Both the position numbers and the translations under genes were made by a program. From contig NZ_OY787456.1 of assembly GCF_963678875.1 (NCBI RefSeq), positions 1 to 64,000 of the forward strand: 64,000 nt of DNA, read 5' to 3'. The notes under the pieces are model-generated. The model ran no database searches. It was not told the origin of the DNA and saw only the letters and a list, made by a program, of their open reading frames with translations. Origin of the DNA: an uncultured Hyphomonas sp. GTDB lineage: Bacteria; Pseudomonadota; Alphaproteobacteria; Caulobacterales; Hyphomonadaceae. Positions 16,006 to 25,309 of the stretch are shown here, piece by piece; within the stretch, counting starts at the first letter, position 1; each line of letters begins with the position of its first letter.

Positions 16006-16739
16006 GTAATCTCTTTCGGCGGCTGCAGGCGGCGCTTCGTCTGGTGGCTGTCGGCCTTGTCGCCGGTCGGCTTCTCTCCACGCATATAATGGCGCTGCCA
16101 GCGTTCCTTCATGGCGTTCGCCTCGCCTTCGCCGAGCCGTTTGTTGAAGTCCGCCCGGCTTTCGGTCCAGGCATTGTATTCCTTCACCAGTTCCTGATTG
16201 GAGCGCAGCGGTTTGCGCTCAGGCTGGATCTCTTCCAGCTTCTTGTGCTCCATCAGCGTGATGAAGGCGAAGGGCTCGCCTTTCTCAAAGATTACGCTGC
16301 CCTTGCGGGTCATCTGCCAGTTCATGGTGAAGGGGAATGGCAGCCAATCCGTCTCGACGAGGCCCGTCAGCGGATAGATCCCATCCTTCGGCCAGTTCGG
16401 CGGGCCGGTGACCCAGACGCCCCAGCCAGGCGGCGTGCGGAACAGGTGGCCGGTATGGAAGGTCACGATACCGCGGGCGAAGTGCGCCCCGGCGAAGCTC
16501 TCGATGGCGCGCGGATCGCCCCGGGTGAGCAGGCGGATGTCTTCGTTGCGCGGGCCGCCATTCCATTCGATCTTGATGTCCATCGGCGCGAGGAGTTCCC
16601 ACCCGGTGGAATTCGCCATGGTCAGCGGCAGACAGCGATAAGGATGGCGGTCTGTGAAGGCATCCATCCAGTCACGATTTGACCGGGCGGGCACCAGATC
16701 CGGCGCGACATCGTAGATTTTGTAGCAATCAAGAAACAT
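16002..16739 (-). CDS. DUF6065-like conserved protein
   Basis: A 245-residue soluble protein beginning MFLDCYKIYDVAPDLVPAR. The region RHPYRCLPLTMANSTGWELL, then IKIEWNGGPRNEDI and GHLFRTPPGWGVWVTGP, match my memory of the uncharacterised DUF6065 family. Its C-terminus is a charged helical tail. No signal or membrane segment. It is translationally coupled (4-base overlap) to the GNAT gene downstream, so the two may act together. The much longer frame extending to 17339 only reads antisense through the ProX-like gene. Confidence 0.75.
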   Translation of the reverse strand: MFLDCYKIYDVAPDLVPARSNRDWMDAFTDRHPYRCLPLTMANSTGWELLAPMDIKIEWNGGPRNEDIRLLTRGDPRAIESFAGAHFARGIVTFHTGHLFRTPPGWGVWVTGPPNWPKDGIYPLTGLVETDWLPFPFTMNWQMTRKGSVIFEKGEPFAFITLMEHKKLEEIQPERKPLRSNQELVKEYNAWTESRADFNKRLGEGEANAMKERWQRHYMRGEKPTGDKADSHQTKRRLQPPKEIT

Positions 16740-16790
16740 GGGGAGGCTCAGCGCTTGACGGAGGCCACAAGTCTTGGCCCAAAGGGCCCC

Positions 16791-17303
16791 ATGACGGCAA
16801 CCCCCGACGACCTGTTCGCCTATCTCGACCGGCTGGGCATCACGCACGCGACGCAGTGGCACGAAGCGGTATTCACCGTGGACCAGAGCGAAGACGTGAA
16901 ACGCACCCTGCCCGGCGGGCACACCAAAAATCTGTTCCTGAAGGACAAGGACGGCAACATCATCCTGATCGCAGCAGAGGCGCACTCGCGGCTGAAGCTG
17001 AACAAGCTGCACCAGCTGATCGGCACCAGGCGCCTCTCCTTCGGTCCGCCCGAGCTGATGGAAGAGCTGCTCGGTGTGACGCCCGGCTCCGTCACCGCCT
17101 TTGCGCTGATGAATGATACCGAAGGCCGCGTTCGGTTCCTCGTCGATGCGGCGCTGATGGAACATGACCCGGTCAATTTCCATCCGCTGATCAATACCGG
17201 CACGACGGCCGTCTCTCGGGAGGATTTCGAAAAATTCGTCCGCGCCACCGGCCATGGCTTTGAAGTGATCGACTTTACCCAGCTGCTCACCGACGCAGAG
17301 TAA
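16791..17303 (+). CDS. YbaK/ProX-type aminoacyl-tRNA editing deacylase
   Basis: A 170-residue prolyl-tRNA editing-domain protein of the ProX/PrdX group. These free-standing enzymes hydrolyse mischarged Ala-tRNA(Pro) or similar. Recognisable segments are GHTKNLFLKDKDGNIILIAA, the Lys-rich KLNKLHQLIGTRRLSFGPPE, VTPGSVTAFALMND and FHPLINTGTTAVSREDFEKF. The ATG at 16791 was preferred over an upstream TTG at 16755 because homologues start close to the PDDLFAYLD helix. Confidence 0.9.
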   Translation: MTATPDDLFAYLDRLGITHATQWHEAVFTVDQSEDVKRTLPGGHTKNLFLKDKDGNIILIAAEAHSRLKLNKLHQLIGTRRLSFGPPELMEELLGVTPGSVTAFALMNDTEGRVRFLVDAALMEHDPVNFHPLINTGTTAVSREDFEKFVRATGHGFEVIDFTQLLTDAE

Positions 17304-17399
17304 CCCGCCACGGCACCTCACGAATTTGTTCGCGCGCACCTCTGGTAAAGCCGCTTGAGGCCGCTAGTGTCGCCGCAACAAGACTGGGAGAACGCCAAT

Positions 17400-18416
17400 A
17401 TGCAACACCGCCGCCTCGGCCGAAGCGCCATCTATGTATCCGATATCTGCATGGGAACGATGACGTTCGGCTCCCAGACCGACGAAGCCGAATCCCTGCG
17501 CATCCTCGATGCGAGCTTCGATGCCGGGATCAATTTCTACGACACGGCCGAGAACTATCCTGTGCCGCCGGACACCAAATGGGCCGGGCGTACGGAGGAA
17601 ATCGTCGGCAAGTGGCTGAAAACCAAGGACCGGGATTCCATCATCCTCGCCACCAAGGTGTGCGGGCCCTCGCATGGCTGGATCAAGGGCAGCCAGCGCG
17701 CCGGCATGACAGCGCTTGACCGCCACAACATCACCAAGGCCATCGAGGACAGCCTCACCCGTCTCGGAACGGACTATGTGGACCTCTACCAGACGCACTG
17801 GCCGGATCATGGTACCGCCTATGACGAGACGATGGAAACGCTCGACGACCTTGTCCGCGCCGGCAAGGTGCGGATCGTCGGCTGTTCGAACGAGGACGCC
17901 TGGGGCTTGATGAAAAGCCTCGAAGCGTCCAGCCGTCTCGGCACCGTGCGCTACGAAACGATCCAGAACAATTTCAGCCTGAACAATCGCCGCTTTGAAG
18001 ACGCTTTGTCCAAGGTCTGCGTGAAAGAAGACGTGAGCCTTATCCCCTACTCGCCAATCGGCGGCGGTGTCCTGTCCGGAAAGTATCAGGATGGTGCCCG
18101 CCCTGAAGGCGCGCGCTTCTCTCGCTATTTGGAGATCGGGGGGCGCCAGGCCGCCATGGCGCACCGCTTCGTGAACGAGAAGTCCCTCGCTTCCACGGCC
18201 AAGTTCATGGAGATCGCGAAAGAGGCCGGCATCAATGTCGTTACCCTCGCCACGGCTTGGTCGAAACAGCACAAATTCGTGGCCTCCACCATTGTCGGCG
18301 TGTCGAAGTTCGACCAGCTGGACGACATCTTCGCCGCCGCCGACCTGACCCTGTCCGACGATGTCATGAAGGCCTGCAATTCGGTTACAAAGGATATTCA
18401 GTATCCGATGGGCTAG
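17400..18416 (+). CDS. aldo/keto reductase
   Basis: A 338-residue NAD(P)H-dependent reductase of the AKR superfamily (Tas/YajO-like group). The catalytic tetrad is visible: Asp and Tyr in NFYDTAENY, Lys in ILATKVCG, His in LYQTHWPD. The NADP-binding C-terminal segment STIVGVSKFDQL is also present. It reduces carbonyl compounds, substrate unknown. The ATG at 17400 was chosen because MQHRRLGRSAIYVSDICMG is the family start. Its 3' end overlaps the convergent GT51-like gene by 32 bases. Confidence 0.92.
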   Translation: MQHRRLGRSAIYVSDICMGTMTFGSQTDEAESLRILDASFDAGINFYDTAENYPVPPDTKWAGRTEEIVGKWLKTKDRDSIILATKVCGPSHGWIKGSQRAGMTALDRHNITKAIEDSLTRLGTDYVDLYQTHWPDHGTAYDETMETLDDLVRAGKVRIVGCSNEDAWGLMKSLEASSRLGTVRYETIQNNFSLNNRRFEDALSKVCVKEDVSLIPYSPIGGGVLSGKYQDGARPEGARFSRYLEIGGRQAAMAHRFVNEKSLASTAKFMEIAKEAGINVVTLATAWSKQHKFVASTIVGVSKFDQLDDIFAAADLTLSDDVMKACNSVTKDIQYPMG

Positions 18417-19080
18417 ATGCGCAGCCCTCCAGCCAGACATCGTCTACCGATTCCGGGGCACAGGCATCCGCGATCAACCGGGTGATACGTTCAACGCGCG
18501 TGTTGAACGTATTATCCGGATGCAGCGGATTTAGCTGTGCCGGCGCGATGGGTATGGCGACAAGCTGGATAAATTCCTCGCGCGAAAGTTCGGAAAGCGG
18601 TTTGCCAAAGAATACCTCACTGGCAGCGTGGAAACCTGTGATCCATTTGCCAGTCCTATCCCGGCCCATTGGGACGGTATCCAGCCAGAGGGTCAAGATT
18701 TCCGATTTCGAGAGCCGTGTTTCGAGCCCCATCGCATAGCCCGTCTGGCGGATTTTCCGCACGCCGGGGCTGAACTGCCTGAATCCCACCCGCTTTGCCA
18801 GCGACTGGGTGATAGTCGTCAGACCCGCCCCTTTCGTCTTCATATCCAGTCCCTTGTGGGTCTCGAATGACGGGTCTTCCACCCGCAACAGGATCTGCAG
18901 GGCGTCCGGATTCAGATCGCCCGCCCCTCGCCCTTCTTCAGACAGAGTTGCAGCCCGCACACTTAGGTCAGCAGCATCCCCCCGTGCATCGACATAGCCC
19001 TTCCCGGCATAGGCTGCGGCCATCGCGAGCAGAATAACGGGAATGGAAATCAGTATCAGAACAGTCTGGCGCACAAACAC
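18385..19080 (-). CDS. small GT51-like peptidoglycan transglycosylase, altered active site
   Basis: A 231-residue protein with an N-terminal membrane anchor (about residues 5-27) and one domain resembling the glycosyltransferase-51 domain of monofunctional transglycosylases. Motif 1 is intact (VEDPSFETHKGLD, catalytic Glu present). Motif 2 is TTITQSLAKR rather than STITQQ. Motif 3 reads RKIRQTGYAMGLE, where the usual RKxxE Glu is Gln. The later SKSEILTLWLDTVPMG replaces ILxxYLNxxYFG. It may be weakly active, or a regulatory or binding paralogue. It lies downstream of ftsK, separated by a terminator. Confidence 0.75.
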   Translation of the reverse strand: MFVRQTVLILISIPVILLAMAAAYAGKGYVDARGDAADLSVRAATLSEEGRGAGDLNPDALQILLRVEDPSFETHKGLDMKTKGAGLTTITQSLAKRVGFRQFSPGVRKIRQTGYAMGLETRLSKSEILTLWLDTVPMGRDRTGKWITGFHAASEVFFGKPLSELSREEFIQLVAIPIAPAQLNPLHPDNTFNTRVERITRLIADACAPESVDDVWLEGCASSPSDTEYPL

Positions 19081-19159
19081 CCCTCCAGCTTACCTGACGG
19101 GGAACATGCAGGCTTAAAGAGGCCGCAGAAGTGCTGAACCGCGGCAATATCCGGGCAAA

Positions 19160-19199
19160 ATAGAAACCCCCGTTCGCATTTCACCACGAACGGGGGTTG
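19160..19199 (-). terminator. rho-independent terminator of ftsK
   Basis: Reading leftward, a 10-base-plus stem (CCCCCGTTCG paired with CGAACGGGGG) around a 10-base loop is followed by TTTCTATTTT. It lies just past the ftsK stop. Confidence 0.85.
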
Positions 19200-19243
19200 C
19201 CCCTACTGCCCACCTTAGCTGGGTGAGATTGTTCAGGCGACGG

Positions 19244-21814
19244 TCATTCCGGAGACGGACGCGCATTCGCCAGGACTTCGCGCTTACCGGCATGGTTTGG
19301 CGCTGAAATGATGCCCTCTTCTTCAAGCCGGTCGATGACACCTGCCGCCTTGTTGTAGCCGATCTTCAGGCGGCGCTGCAGGTAAGAGGTCGAGGCGCGC
19401 TGATCGCGGACCACGATGGCAATTGCCTGTGAGAAGAGGTCATCTTCTTCATCGCCGGTGGACGTGCCGAGCATCGCATCCATCACGGCAGAGCCGGTGG
19501 AACCGTCATCCGGCGCTTCCAGGATATCCATCACATAGTCCGGTTCGCCCTGCTCGCGCAGCCAGTCGGTCACGGCGCCAACGTCTTCATCGGAAACGAA
19601 CGGACCGTGCAGGCGCGTCGATTTCTGGCCGGGTGCCTGGTAAAGCAGGTCGCCCATACCAAGCAGCTGTTCGGCGCCCTGCTCGTTGAGGATGGTACGG
19701 GAGTCGATCTTCGTCGTCACCATATAGGAGATACGGGTCGGGAAGTTCGCCTTGATCGTACCGGTAATAACGTCCACGGACGGACGCTGCGTTGCCGTGA
19801 TCAGGTGGATACCGGCGGCACGTGCCATCTGGGCGAGGCGCTGGACGCAGCCTTCCACTTCCTTGCCAGCCACCAGCATCAGGTCGGCCATCTCGTCGAT
19901 CACAACCACGATGTTCGGGATGTGCTCCGTCGGCAGCATCTCGGTTTCGTAAACCGGTTTGCCGCGATCATCGAAACCAGTCTGCACCTTGCGGACGAGG
20001 TTTTCGCCGGCATTACGGTATTTCGCGGCCTTCTCATTGAAACCGGCCAGGTTCCGGACGCCGGCCTTGGACATCAGCTCGTAGCGGCTTTCCATCTCGC
20101 GCACGGTCCACTGCAGCGCATTCACGGCCTTCTTCGGATCGGTCACGACCGGTGCCAGCAGGTGCGGGATGCCTTCATAGATCGAGAGCTCGAGCATTTT
20201 CGGGTCGATCATGATGAAGCGGCACTGTTCCGGCGTATGGCGGTAGATCAGTGACAGGATCATTGCGTTCACGCCGACCGACTTACCGGAGCCCGTCGTA
20301 CCGGCGATCAGCAGGTGAGGCATCTTGGCGAGGTCAACGACCGTCGGGACGCCGCCAATGTCTTCACCGAGCGCCATCGGCAGGCTGGCGCGCGAGCCAG
20401 TATAGGCGTCCGACTGCAGCAGCGTGCGGAGATAGACCGTATCGCGGTCTTCATTCGGCAGTTCGATACCGATTGCGTTCTTGCCCGGCACAACCGCGAC
20501 ACGAGCGGACTTGGCGCTCATTGAGCGGGCGATGTCGTCGGCGAGGGAGATCACGCGGGACGATTTCACGCCTGGCGCCGGTTCCATTTCGAACAGGGTA
20601 ATCACCGGACCCGGGCGCACTTCTTTCACGCGGCCCCGGACACCGAATTCCTTCAGGACGTCCGACAGCTTGGCAGCCTTGGCGAGCAGCGCGTCTTCAT
20701 CGATGGAGTCTGCGCGCTCGACGGTCTGCTCCAGAAGGTCGATGGACGGCAGGCGGCCAGCCTTGCGGCGGCGTTCCACAGGCTTGGCGACGCGCGGCGC
20801 GGCGGCCTGCGGCTTGGCCTTGGGCTTCGGCAGGGTGAAGAGCGGCTTGCGCTCCTGGTCTTCATCCTCGTCGTCTTCGTAATCGCCGGCGTCGTCGTCG
20901 ATCTCGTCTTCGTAGTCGTCGTACTCGTCCTCGGCGTCGTCGAGATATTCTTCTTCACCATCGAAATCGTCGTCGTCTTCGATCTCGATAACTTTCTTGC
21001 CGCGCTTGCTCAAGAAGCCGGGCGTTTCGTCGTCATCGGACATCACGACGCGGGCGCGGTCTTCGCGTGCATCGATGATTTCGTCGTCCGTCTCAATCTT
21101 GCGCTTCGGCGCGAGGGCTCGGGCAATGGCGAGCAGCCCGCCACCGATGCCGCCGGCCTGGCGGGCAGCGCGGGCACCGGAAGACGCAGCCGCATGTTTC
21201 AGGAGGTTGGCATCGCCGCGGCGGAAACCGAGGGCCGACAGTCCGGCCCAGAGGGCGAGCGTCCCAAGGAAAAAAGCCGCCCAGCTTTCCGGCGACGGCA
21301 GCATCAGCGCCCGGAACGGCATCGCAGCGAAGTGGAACAGGCCATCACCCAGCACACCGCCAAGACCTGCGCTCAGCGGCCAGGACTGCGGCACCGGCCA
21401 CGCAGCGAAGAAGGCTGCGGAAAACGGCACGAACAGGAAGCCCTTGATCCAGCGGTGCACACGCGGGGACCCGATGAGGACAGTACGCATCGCACCGCCG
21501 ATCATAAGAGCGAGACCCGCCGTCCAGGCGGACCAGCCCAGCGTCTGGCGGGCAAGATCTGCAAACACAGCGCCGGAACGGCCGAACAGGTTCTGAACAT
21601 CAGAGTCCGTCGCCGCATTCCACGAAGGGTCCGTCGCAACATAGGAGCCGACACTGCCACAGATGAAAACGCCGATCGCGAACGCGGCAGCACCCGTCAG
21701 GATGCGCCAGACAGGATCGCTAACGCTGAAATGGGGTGCGTCATCATCATAAGCATAGTCAGTCATGAAGGGGGACGGCTCCGTGTTGTCGGTGGAGCGG
21801 TCAATCTGGCCCAT
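19244..21814 (-). CDS. ftsK: DNA translocase FtsK
   Basis: FtsK pumps DNA through the division septum and activates XerCD to resolve dimers. This 856-residue form has several N-terminal membrane helices (first about 200 residues), a very acidic linker (about residues 275-318, Asp/Glu/Tyr-rich), and the motor. Walker A is GTTGSGKSVGVN (about residue 503) and Walker B VVVIDEMADLM (about 635). A C-terminal winged-helix gamma domain (SYLQRRLKIGYNKAAGVIDR) reads KOPS. The start at MGQIDRSTDN was chosen for its AAGG ribosome-binding site; a second ATG (MTDYAYDDDAP, 21766) is possible. It is followed by a terminator. Confidence 0.95.
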   Translation of the reverse strand: MGQIDRSTDNTEPSPFMTDYAYDDDAPHFSVSDPVWRILTGAAAFAIGVFICGSVGSYVATDPSWNAATDSDVQNLFGRSGAVFADLARQTLGWSAWTAGLALMIGGAMRTVLIGSPRVHRWIKGFLFVPFSAAFFAAWPVPQSWPLSAGLGGVLGDGLFHFAAMPFRALMLPSPESWAAFFLGTLALWAGLSALGFRRGDANLLKHAAASSGARAARQAGGIGGGLLAIARALAPKRKIETDDEIIDAREDRARVVMSDDDETPGFLSKRGKKVIEIEDDDDFDGEEEYLDDAEDEYDDYEDEIDDDAGDYEDDEDEDQERKPLFTLPKPKAKPQAAAPRVAKPVERRRKAGRLPSIDLLEQTVERADSIDEDALLAKAAKLSDVLKEFGVRGRVKEVRPGPVITLFEMEPAPGVKSSRVISLADDIARSMSAKSARVAVVPGKNAIGIELPNEDRDTVYLRTLLQSDAYTGSRASLPMALGEDIGGVPTVVDLAKMPHLLIAGTTGSGKSVGVNAMILSLIYRHTPEQCRFIMIDPKMLELSIYEGIPHLLAPVVTDPKKAVNALQWTVREMESRYELMSKAGVRNLAGFNEKAAKYRNAGENLVRKVQTGFDDRGKPVYETEMLPTEHIPNIVVVIDEMADLMLVAGKEVEGCVQRLAQMARAAGIHLITATQRPSVDVITGTIKANFPTRISYMVTTKIDSRTILNEQGAEQLLGMGDLLYQAPGQKSTRLHGPFVSDEDVGAVTDWLREQGEPDYVMDILEAPDDGSTGSAVMDAMLGTSTGDEEDDLFSQAIAIVVRDQRASTSYLQRRLKIGYNKAAGVIDRLEEEGIISAPNHAGKREVLANARPSPE

Positions 21815-22040
21815 CAACCTTAATTCCGGGCAAATGCGCTGAAGTCTTTTTGTTTCCCGGATTAACCTTTCCGGACGGCGCAATTCCGGGCTGCATTCCC
21901 CGGCCTGTTGTACGTTTCGCACGTCCGGGCACCGGCCAGGCGCCTGTCCATTGTTAACATTTGTGTCGGCAGGTGCGCAGGAAATGAATGAAGACGCCTC
22001 TCCAGTTAACGCCCTCACGCCAGATTATTTTCATATCCGC

Positions 22041-22083
22041 TCCGGTGGGGGACCAGCCGCGAGGCTGCGCGAAGGCCCCCTTC
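22041..22083. repeat. nested GC hairpin element
   Basis: GGGGG (22047-22051) can pair with CCCCC (22076-22080), enclosing a perfect AGCC-GCGA-GGCT hairpin (22055-22066) whose loop is a GNRA tetraloop. It lies upstream of ftsK and past the amtB terminator. The shape resembles dispersed REP-like units, but no second copy was found in this window. Confidence 0.45.
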
Positions 22084-22093
22084 CCTGATGCCA

Positions 22094-22128
22094 AGAAAAA
22101 ACCCCCGGCAGATCCTGCCGGGGGTCTT
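22094..22128 (-). terminator. rho-independent terminator of amtB
   Basis: Leftward, CCCCCGGCAG and CTGCCGGGGG form a 10-base stem with a short GAT-type loop, followed by TTTTTT. It lies directly after the amtB stop. Confidence 0.9.
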
Positions 22129-22148
22129 CGTTTCGGAGAGCCGCAACC

Positions 22149-23537
22149 TTAGGAGTTGGTGAAGTCCGGATAGGCTTCGAGACCAACTTCGGAGACGTCC
22201 ATACCGGCCATTTCCTCTTCCTCGGTGGCACGGATGCCGATCGTGAACTTCAGGGCGAACCAGACGACCACGGAAGCAAGCGAGACCCAGACACCTGTCA
22301 GGAGGATGCCGACCAGCTGGCCGAAGTAGCTCGTCTGCAGTTCGCCGTCGATTTCCACCGGCATGACATGGTTGCCGTAGGAAGCCGCCACGATGAGCGT
22401 GCCCCAGATGCCGCAGACCAGGTGGGCCGGGATGGCGCCGACAACATCGTCGATCTTGAACTTGTCGAGCAGCGGAACGCTGACCACGACGAGGACACCG
22501 CCGACAGCACCGATCAGGACAGAAGCGCCCATGGAAGGTGCCAGCGGCTCAGCCGTGATGGACACGAGGCCGCCGATTGCGCCGTTGAAGACCATGGTTG
22601 CGTCGATCTTGCCTTTGTAGAGCACAGCGGTCGTGATCGTTGCGGCCAGCACGCCGCCGACAGCAGCCATGTTGGTGTTGGCGAAGATGGCAGCCACATC
22701 GTTGATGCTCTGGATGCCGCCAGCGGCGAGTTCAGACGCACCGTTGAAGCCGAACCAGCCGAACCACAGGATGAAGGTACCCAGACCTGCGAGCGGGATG
22801 TTGGAACCCGGCATCGGATTGATCTGCTTGCCGAAATACTTGCCGGTTCGCGGGCCGATAATGATGGCGCCCATGAGAGCAGCCCAGCCGCCGACAGAGT
22901 GCACCAGCGTGGAACCAGCGAAGTCAGAGAAGGCCCACTCGGAGTCGAGGTAGCCGCCGCCCCACTCCCAGGACACAACGATCGGGTAGATGAAAGACGT
23001 CAGGACCGCGGTGAAAGCGAGGAAACCCCAGAGTTTCACACGCTCAGCGACCGTACCGGAGACGATGGAAGCAGCCGTGGCCACGAACACCATCTGGAAG
23101 AACCAGTCGGACGAAGCGGCATAATCGCCGTGCGATTCATCAAGCGGCGGAGGCGACCACGGACCCGGCGTGGTCCCCACAAGGCCCATGATGCTTTCGC
23201 CCGGATAAGCCATGTTGTAGCCGACGATCCAGAACATCAGGCCGGCAATGGAATAGAGCAGCACGTTCTTCATTGCCTGCATGGCGGCGTTCTTCGAACG
23301 GACCAAGCCAACTTCCAGGCAGAGGAAGCCGGCTGCCATGAGCATGACGATAATGCCACCGATCAGGAACAGGTAAGAATTGTCGACATAGGCACTGGCG
23401 CTGGAGCTGACCGACTCTTCCAATGCGGCGAGCCGCGCTTCCAGATCCGCGTCCTGTGCGTATGCGAGCGCCCCCGTCAACGCTACGGCCGGCAGCAAGG
23501 CTACCCCGCGCGCCATTCTTTTTAGTAGCTGGCCCAT
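22149..23537 (-). CDS. amtB: ammonium transporter
   Basis: A 462-residue Amt/MEP/Rh family channel with a cleaved-type signal peptide (LLPAVALTGALAYAQ), a short coiled segment (DADLEARLAALEESV) and about eleven membrane helices. Family signatures include FLCLEVGLVRSKNAAMQAMK, DFAGSTLVHSVGGWAAL (conserved Asp-Phe-Ala-Gly and pore His) and WFGWFGFNGAS. It conducts ammonium/ammonia across the inner membrane. The GlnK gene that usually neighbours amtB is not within this window's adjacent genes. The start follows GGAGG. It has its own terminator. Confidence 0.96.
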   Translation of the reverse strand: MGQLLKRMARGVALLPAVALTGALAYAQDADLEARLAALEESVSSSASAYVDNSYLFLIGGIIVMLMAAGFLCLEVGLVRSKNAAMQAMKNVLLYSIAGLMFWIVGYNMAYPGESIMGLVGTTPGPWSPPPLDESHGDYAASSDWFFQMVFVATAASIVSGTVAERVKLWGFLAFTAVLTSFIYPIVVSWEWGGGYLDSEWAFSDFAGSTLVHSVGGWAALMGAIIIGPRTGKYFGKQINPMPGSNIPLAGLGTFILWFGWFGFNGASELAAGGIQSINDVAAIFANTNMAAVGGVLAATITTAVLYKGKIDATMVFNGAIGGLVSITAEPLAPSMGASVLIGAVGGVLVVVSVPLLDKFKIDDVVGAIPAHLVCGIWGTLIVAASYGNHVMPVEIDGELQTSYFGQLVGILLTGVWVSLASVVVWFALKFTIGIRATEEEEMAGMDVSEVGLEAYPDFTNS

Positions 23538-23748
23538 TCGGCCCCTCCATGTCGCAGTTTCGGAGCTCGGGACCCCCCGCGCTCTCCCATCTCCGATATG
23601 ATTTCGGGTGCCCAAGAAAGTCGCTTGGCGCCTCTGCTCTGGGGCCTATTCTCAAGACGAGTGGTCAAAACATGTGCAGCGTTGCGGCGAAACGCCCAAA
23701 TCGTTACCACCGCTAGACGGGGGATCGAGACAGGCGTAGCAAGTCATC

Positions 23749-24999
23749 ATGTCGAAACCATCCCTCGCGTCCAACGAACCCGTAGACCTCGTTATTGTCG
23801 GGGCTGGCCCGGTTGGCACCTCACTGGCGGTTCTGGCCGTTCAGCGCGGCTTCTCCACCATCCTGATTGATGCGCGCCAGCCTTCTGCAACGCCTGCAAC
23901 GGATACACGTACATTCGCCATTGTCCGCGGCAGCTGGCGGATGCTGGGGGCAACCGGCGTTCATCCCCTGCTGGAAGGCGTCACCGAAGCGCTGAACGGG
24001 CTGGAAGCTGTCGATGGCGGCAGCCATGTCTTCGGTGCACCCGGCGTGATCTTCGGAAATGAGGACCTGCCGGAGGATGATGACGGTCAGCCCCTAGGAC
24101 AAATGGTCCCGTCAGCGGATCTTCAGAGGGCTCTGGACGAGGTTGCTGGTCAGATAGCAGGCACTGATCAGGGCCTCGTTATCCTTAACGGCGCCCGGTT
24201 CAAGGGTCTGGAGGACGGCCCCGGTCCGGCGACGGTTCTGCTGGAAGATGGCACCCGGATCCGCACCCGGCTGGTCGCGGCCTGTGACGGGGTGAACTCC
24301 TCGGTCCGCGATGCCCTCGGCATCGGGACGGAAGACCACGACTACGGAAAATCGGTCTTTGCCGCGAATGTGAAACTGGACCGCCCGCATGAGGGTATCG
24401 CTCGGCAGCTGTTCATGCCGGAAGGCCCGTTCGCGACCCTGCCCATGCCCGACAACCGCGCCAATCTCGCCTGGTACATGAAACGCGGCGCCGCCGAAGC
24501 GCTGGCGAAAATGCCGGTAGAGGACATCGAGGCGGAGCTGAATGCCCGGTTCGAAGAGTTTGCCGGCCGCATGACGATTGACGGACCCGTCATTTCCTAT
24601 CCGCTGAAGATGCGGCTCGCCCGGGCGATGACCGGGCCGCGCGTCGCACTGCTGGGCGATGCAGCCCACCGGATCAATCCGCTGGCCGGGCAAGGCCTGA
24701 ACCTTGGTTTCAAGGACGTTGCCGCATTGATCGACATCATGGTGGAGTCGCGTGAAGTCGGCCTCGACCATGGCGCCGCCCCTGCCCTGGAGCGCTACCA
24801 GCAATGGCGCCGCTTCGACATGACGAGCGTGGCCCTGTTCATGGATGTGATCGACCGGGCGTTTTCAAATGACAACGCTGTGCTGAAACCGCTGCGAGGC
24901 CTTGCGCTGACGGCGGCCAACAGGATCGGTCCGCTGCGCCGGGCGATGGCACGCCAGGCAAGCGCCGACCAGTCCCACCTGCCGAGCCTTATGCGCTAA
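23749..24999 (+). CDS. UbiH/UbiF/Coq6-type FAD monooxygenase
   Basis: A 416-residue flavoprotein hydroxylase of ubiquinone synthesis type. It has the FAD dinucleotide-binding motif VDLVIVGAGPVGTSLAVLA, the DGVNSSVRDALGI motif common to aromatic hydroxylases, and the second FAD motif ALLGDAAHRINPLAGQGLN that identifies the UbiH/COQ6 family. Which ring position it hydroxylates cannot be told. Its end overlaps the convergent DUF971 gene by 11 bases. Confidence 0.92.
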   Translation: MSKPSLASNEPVDLVIVGAGPVGTSLAVLAVQRGFSTILIDARQPSATPATDTRTFAIVRGSWRMLGATGVHPLLEGVTEALNGLEAVDGGSHVFGAPGVIFGNEDLPEDDDGQPLGQMVPSADLQRALDEVAGQIAGTDQGLVILNGARFKGLEDGPGPATVLLEDGTRIRTRLVAACDGVNSSVRDALGIGTEDHDYGKSVFAANVKLDRPHEGIARQLFMPEGPFATLPMPDNRANLAWYMKRGAAEALAKMPVEDIEAELNARFEEFAGRMTIDGPVISYPLKMRLARAMTGPRVALLGDAAHRINPLAGQGLNLGFKDVAALIDIMVESREVGLDHGAAPALERYQQWRRFDMTSVALFMDVIDRAFSNDNAVLKPLRGLALTAANRIGPLRRAMARQASADQSHLPSLMR

Positions 25000-25309
25000 C
25001 GGCCGCGTCGCCGACGGTCAGCTTCCGGATCAGGTCCCAATTATAGAGACCGCTGTCGTGCCCATCCGAAAACACGATGCGCAGGGCGTAGCGCCCAACC
25101 GGGTCTGCGCGCAGGACACTTATATCGTCGGGCACCGGCGCCTGCGGCGGGGGCGGTCCGCCGCCATGGCCACGCACAGCGGCCGACGGAGACTGTTCCC
25201 TCAGCCGCTTATAGCTGACAGAGCCTGACGTCCCGTCATCGAATTCGGCGTGGAGCGCGCCTTCGGACTTGCGGAATGCAAGCTTCACCGGCCAGGCCAT
25301 GGCGCTCAT
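24989..25309 (-). CDS. DUF971 family protein
   Basis: A 106-residue protein matching DUF971, the domain also found at the N-terminus of gamma-butyrobetaine hydroxylase: WPVKLAFRKSEGALHAEFDD then YALRIVFSDGHDSGLYNWD. In bacteria such proteins often lie near Fe-S or quinone genes; the role is unclear. Its ATG overlaps the Trm112 gene stop by 4 bases, so the two are coupled. It is last in the operon cnoX - Lon-N - trm112-like - DUF971. Confidence 0.88.
   Translation of the reverse strand: MSAMAWPVKLAFRKSEGALHAEFDDGTSGSVSYKRLREQSPSAAVRGHGGGPPPPQAPVPDDISVLRADPVGRYALRIVFSDGHDSGLYNWDLIRKLTVGDAAVSA

Larger units (their letters stand above)
21815..22148. other. intergenic region between amtB and ftsK
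   Basis: This 334-base stretch holds the amtB terminator, a structured GC element and the ftsK upstream region. Three GTTAAC or ATTAAC half-sites (around 21861, 21954 and 22006) look like single CtrA half-sites but none forms a TTAA-N7-TTAA pair. No gene is visible. Confidence 0.6.

Noticed and set aside
21855..22015. GTTAAC/ATTAAC half-sites upstream of ftsK as CtrA boxes
   Set aside because: None is paired with a second TTAA at 7-base spacing.
22368..23525. Plus-strand open frame opposite amtB
   Set aside because: Polar, His/Asp-rich translation with no motif, mirror of a membrane protein.
23538..23748. Possible sigma-54/NtrC promoter for amtB
   Set aside because: No TGGCAC-N5-TTGC match was found in the amtB leader.
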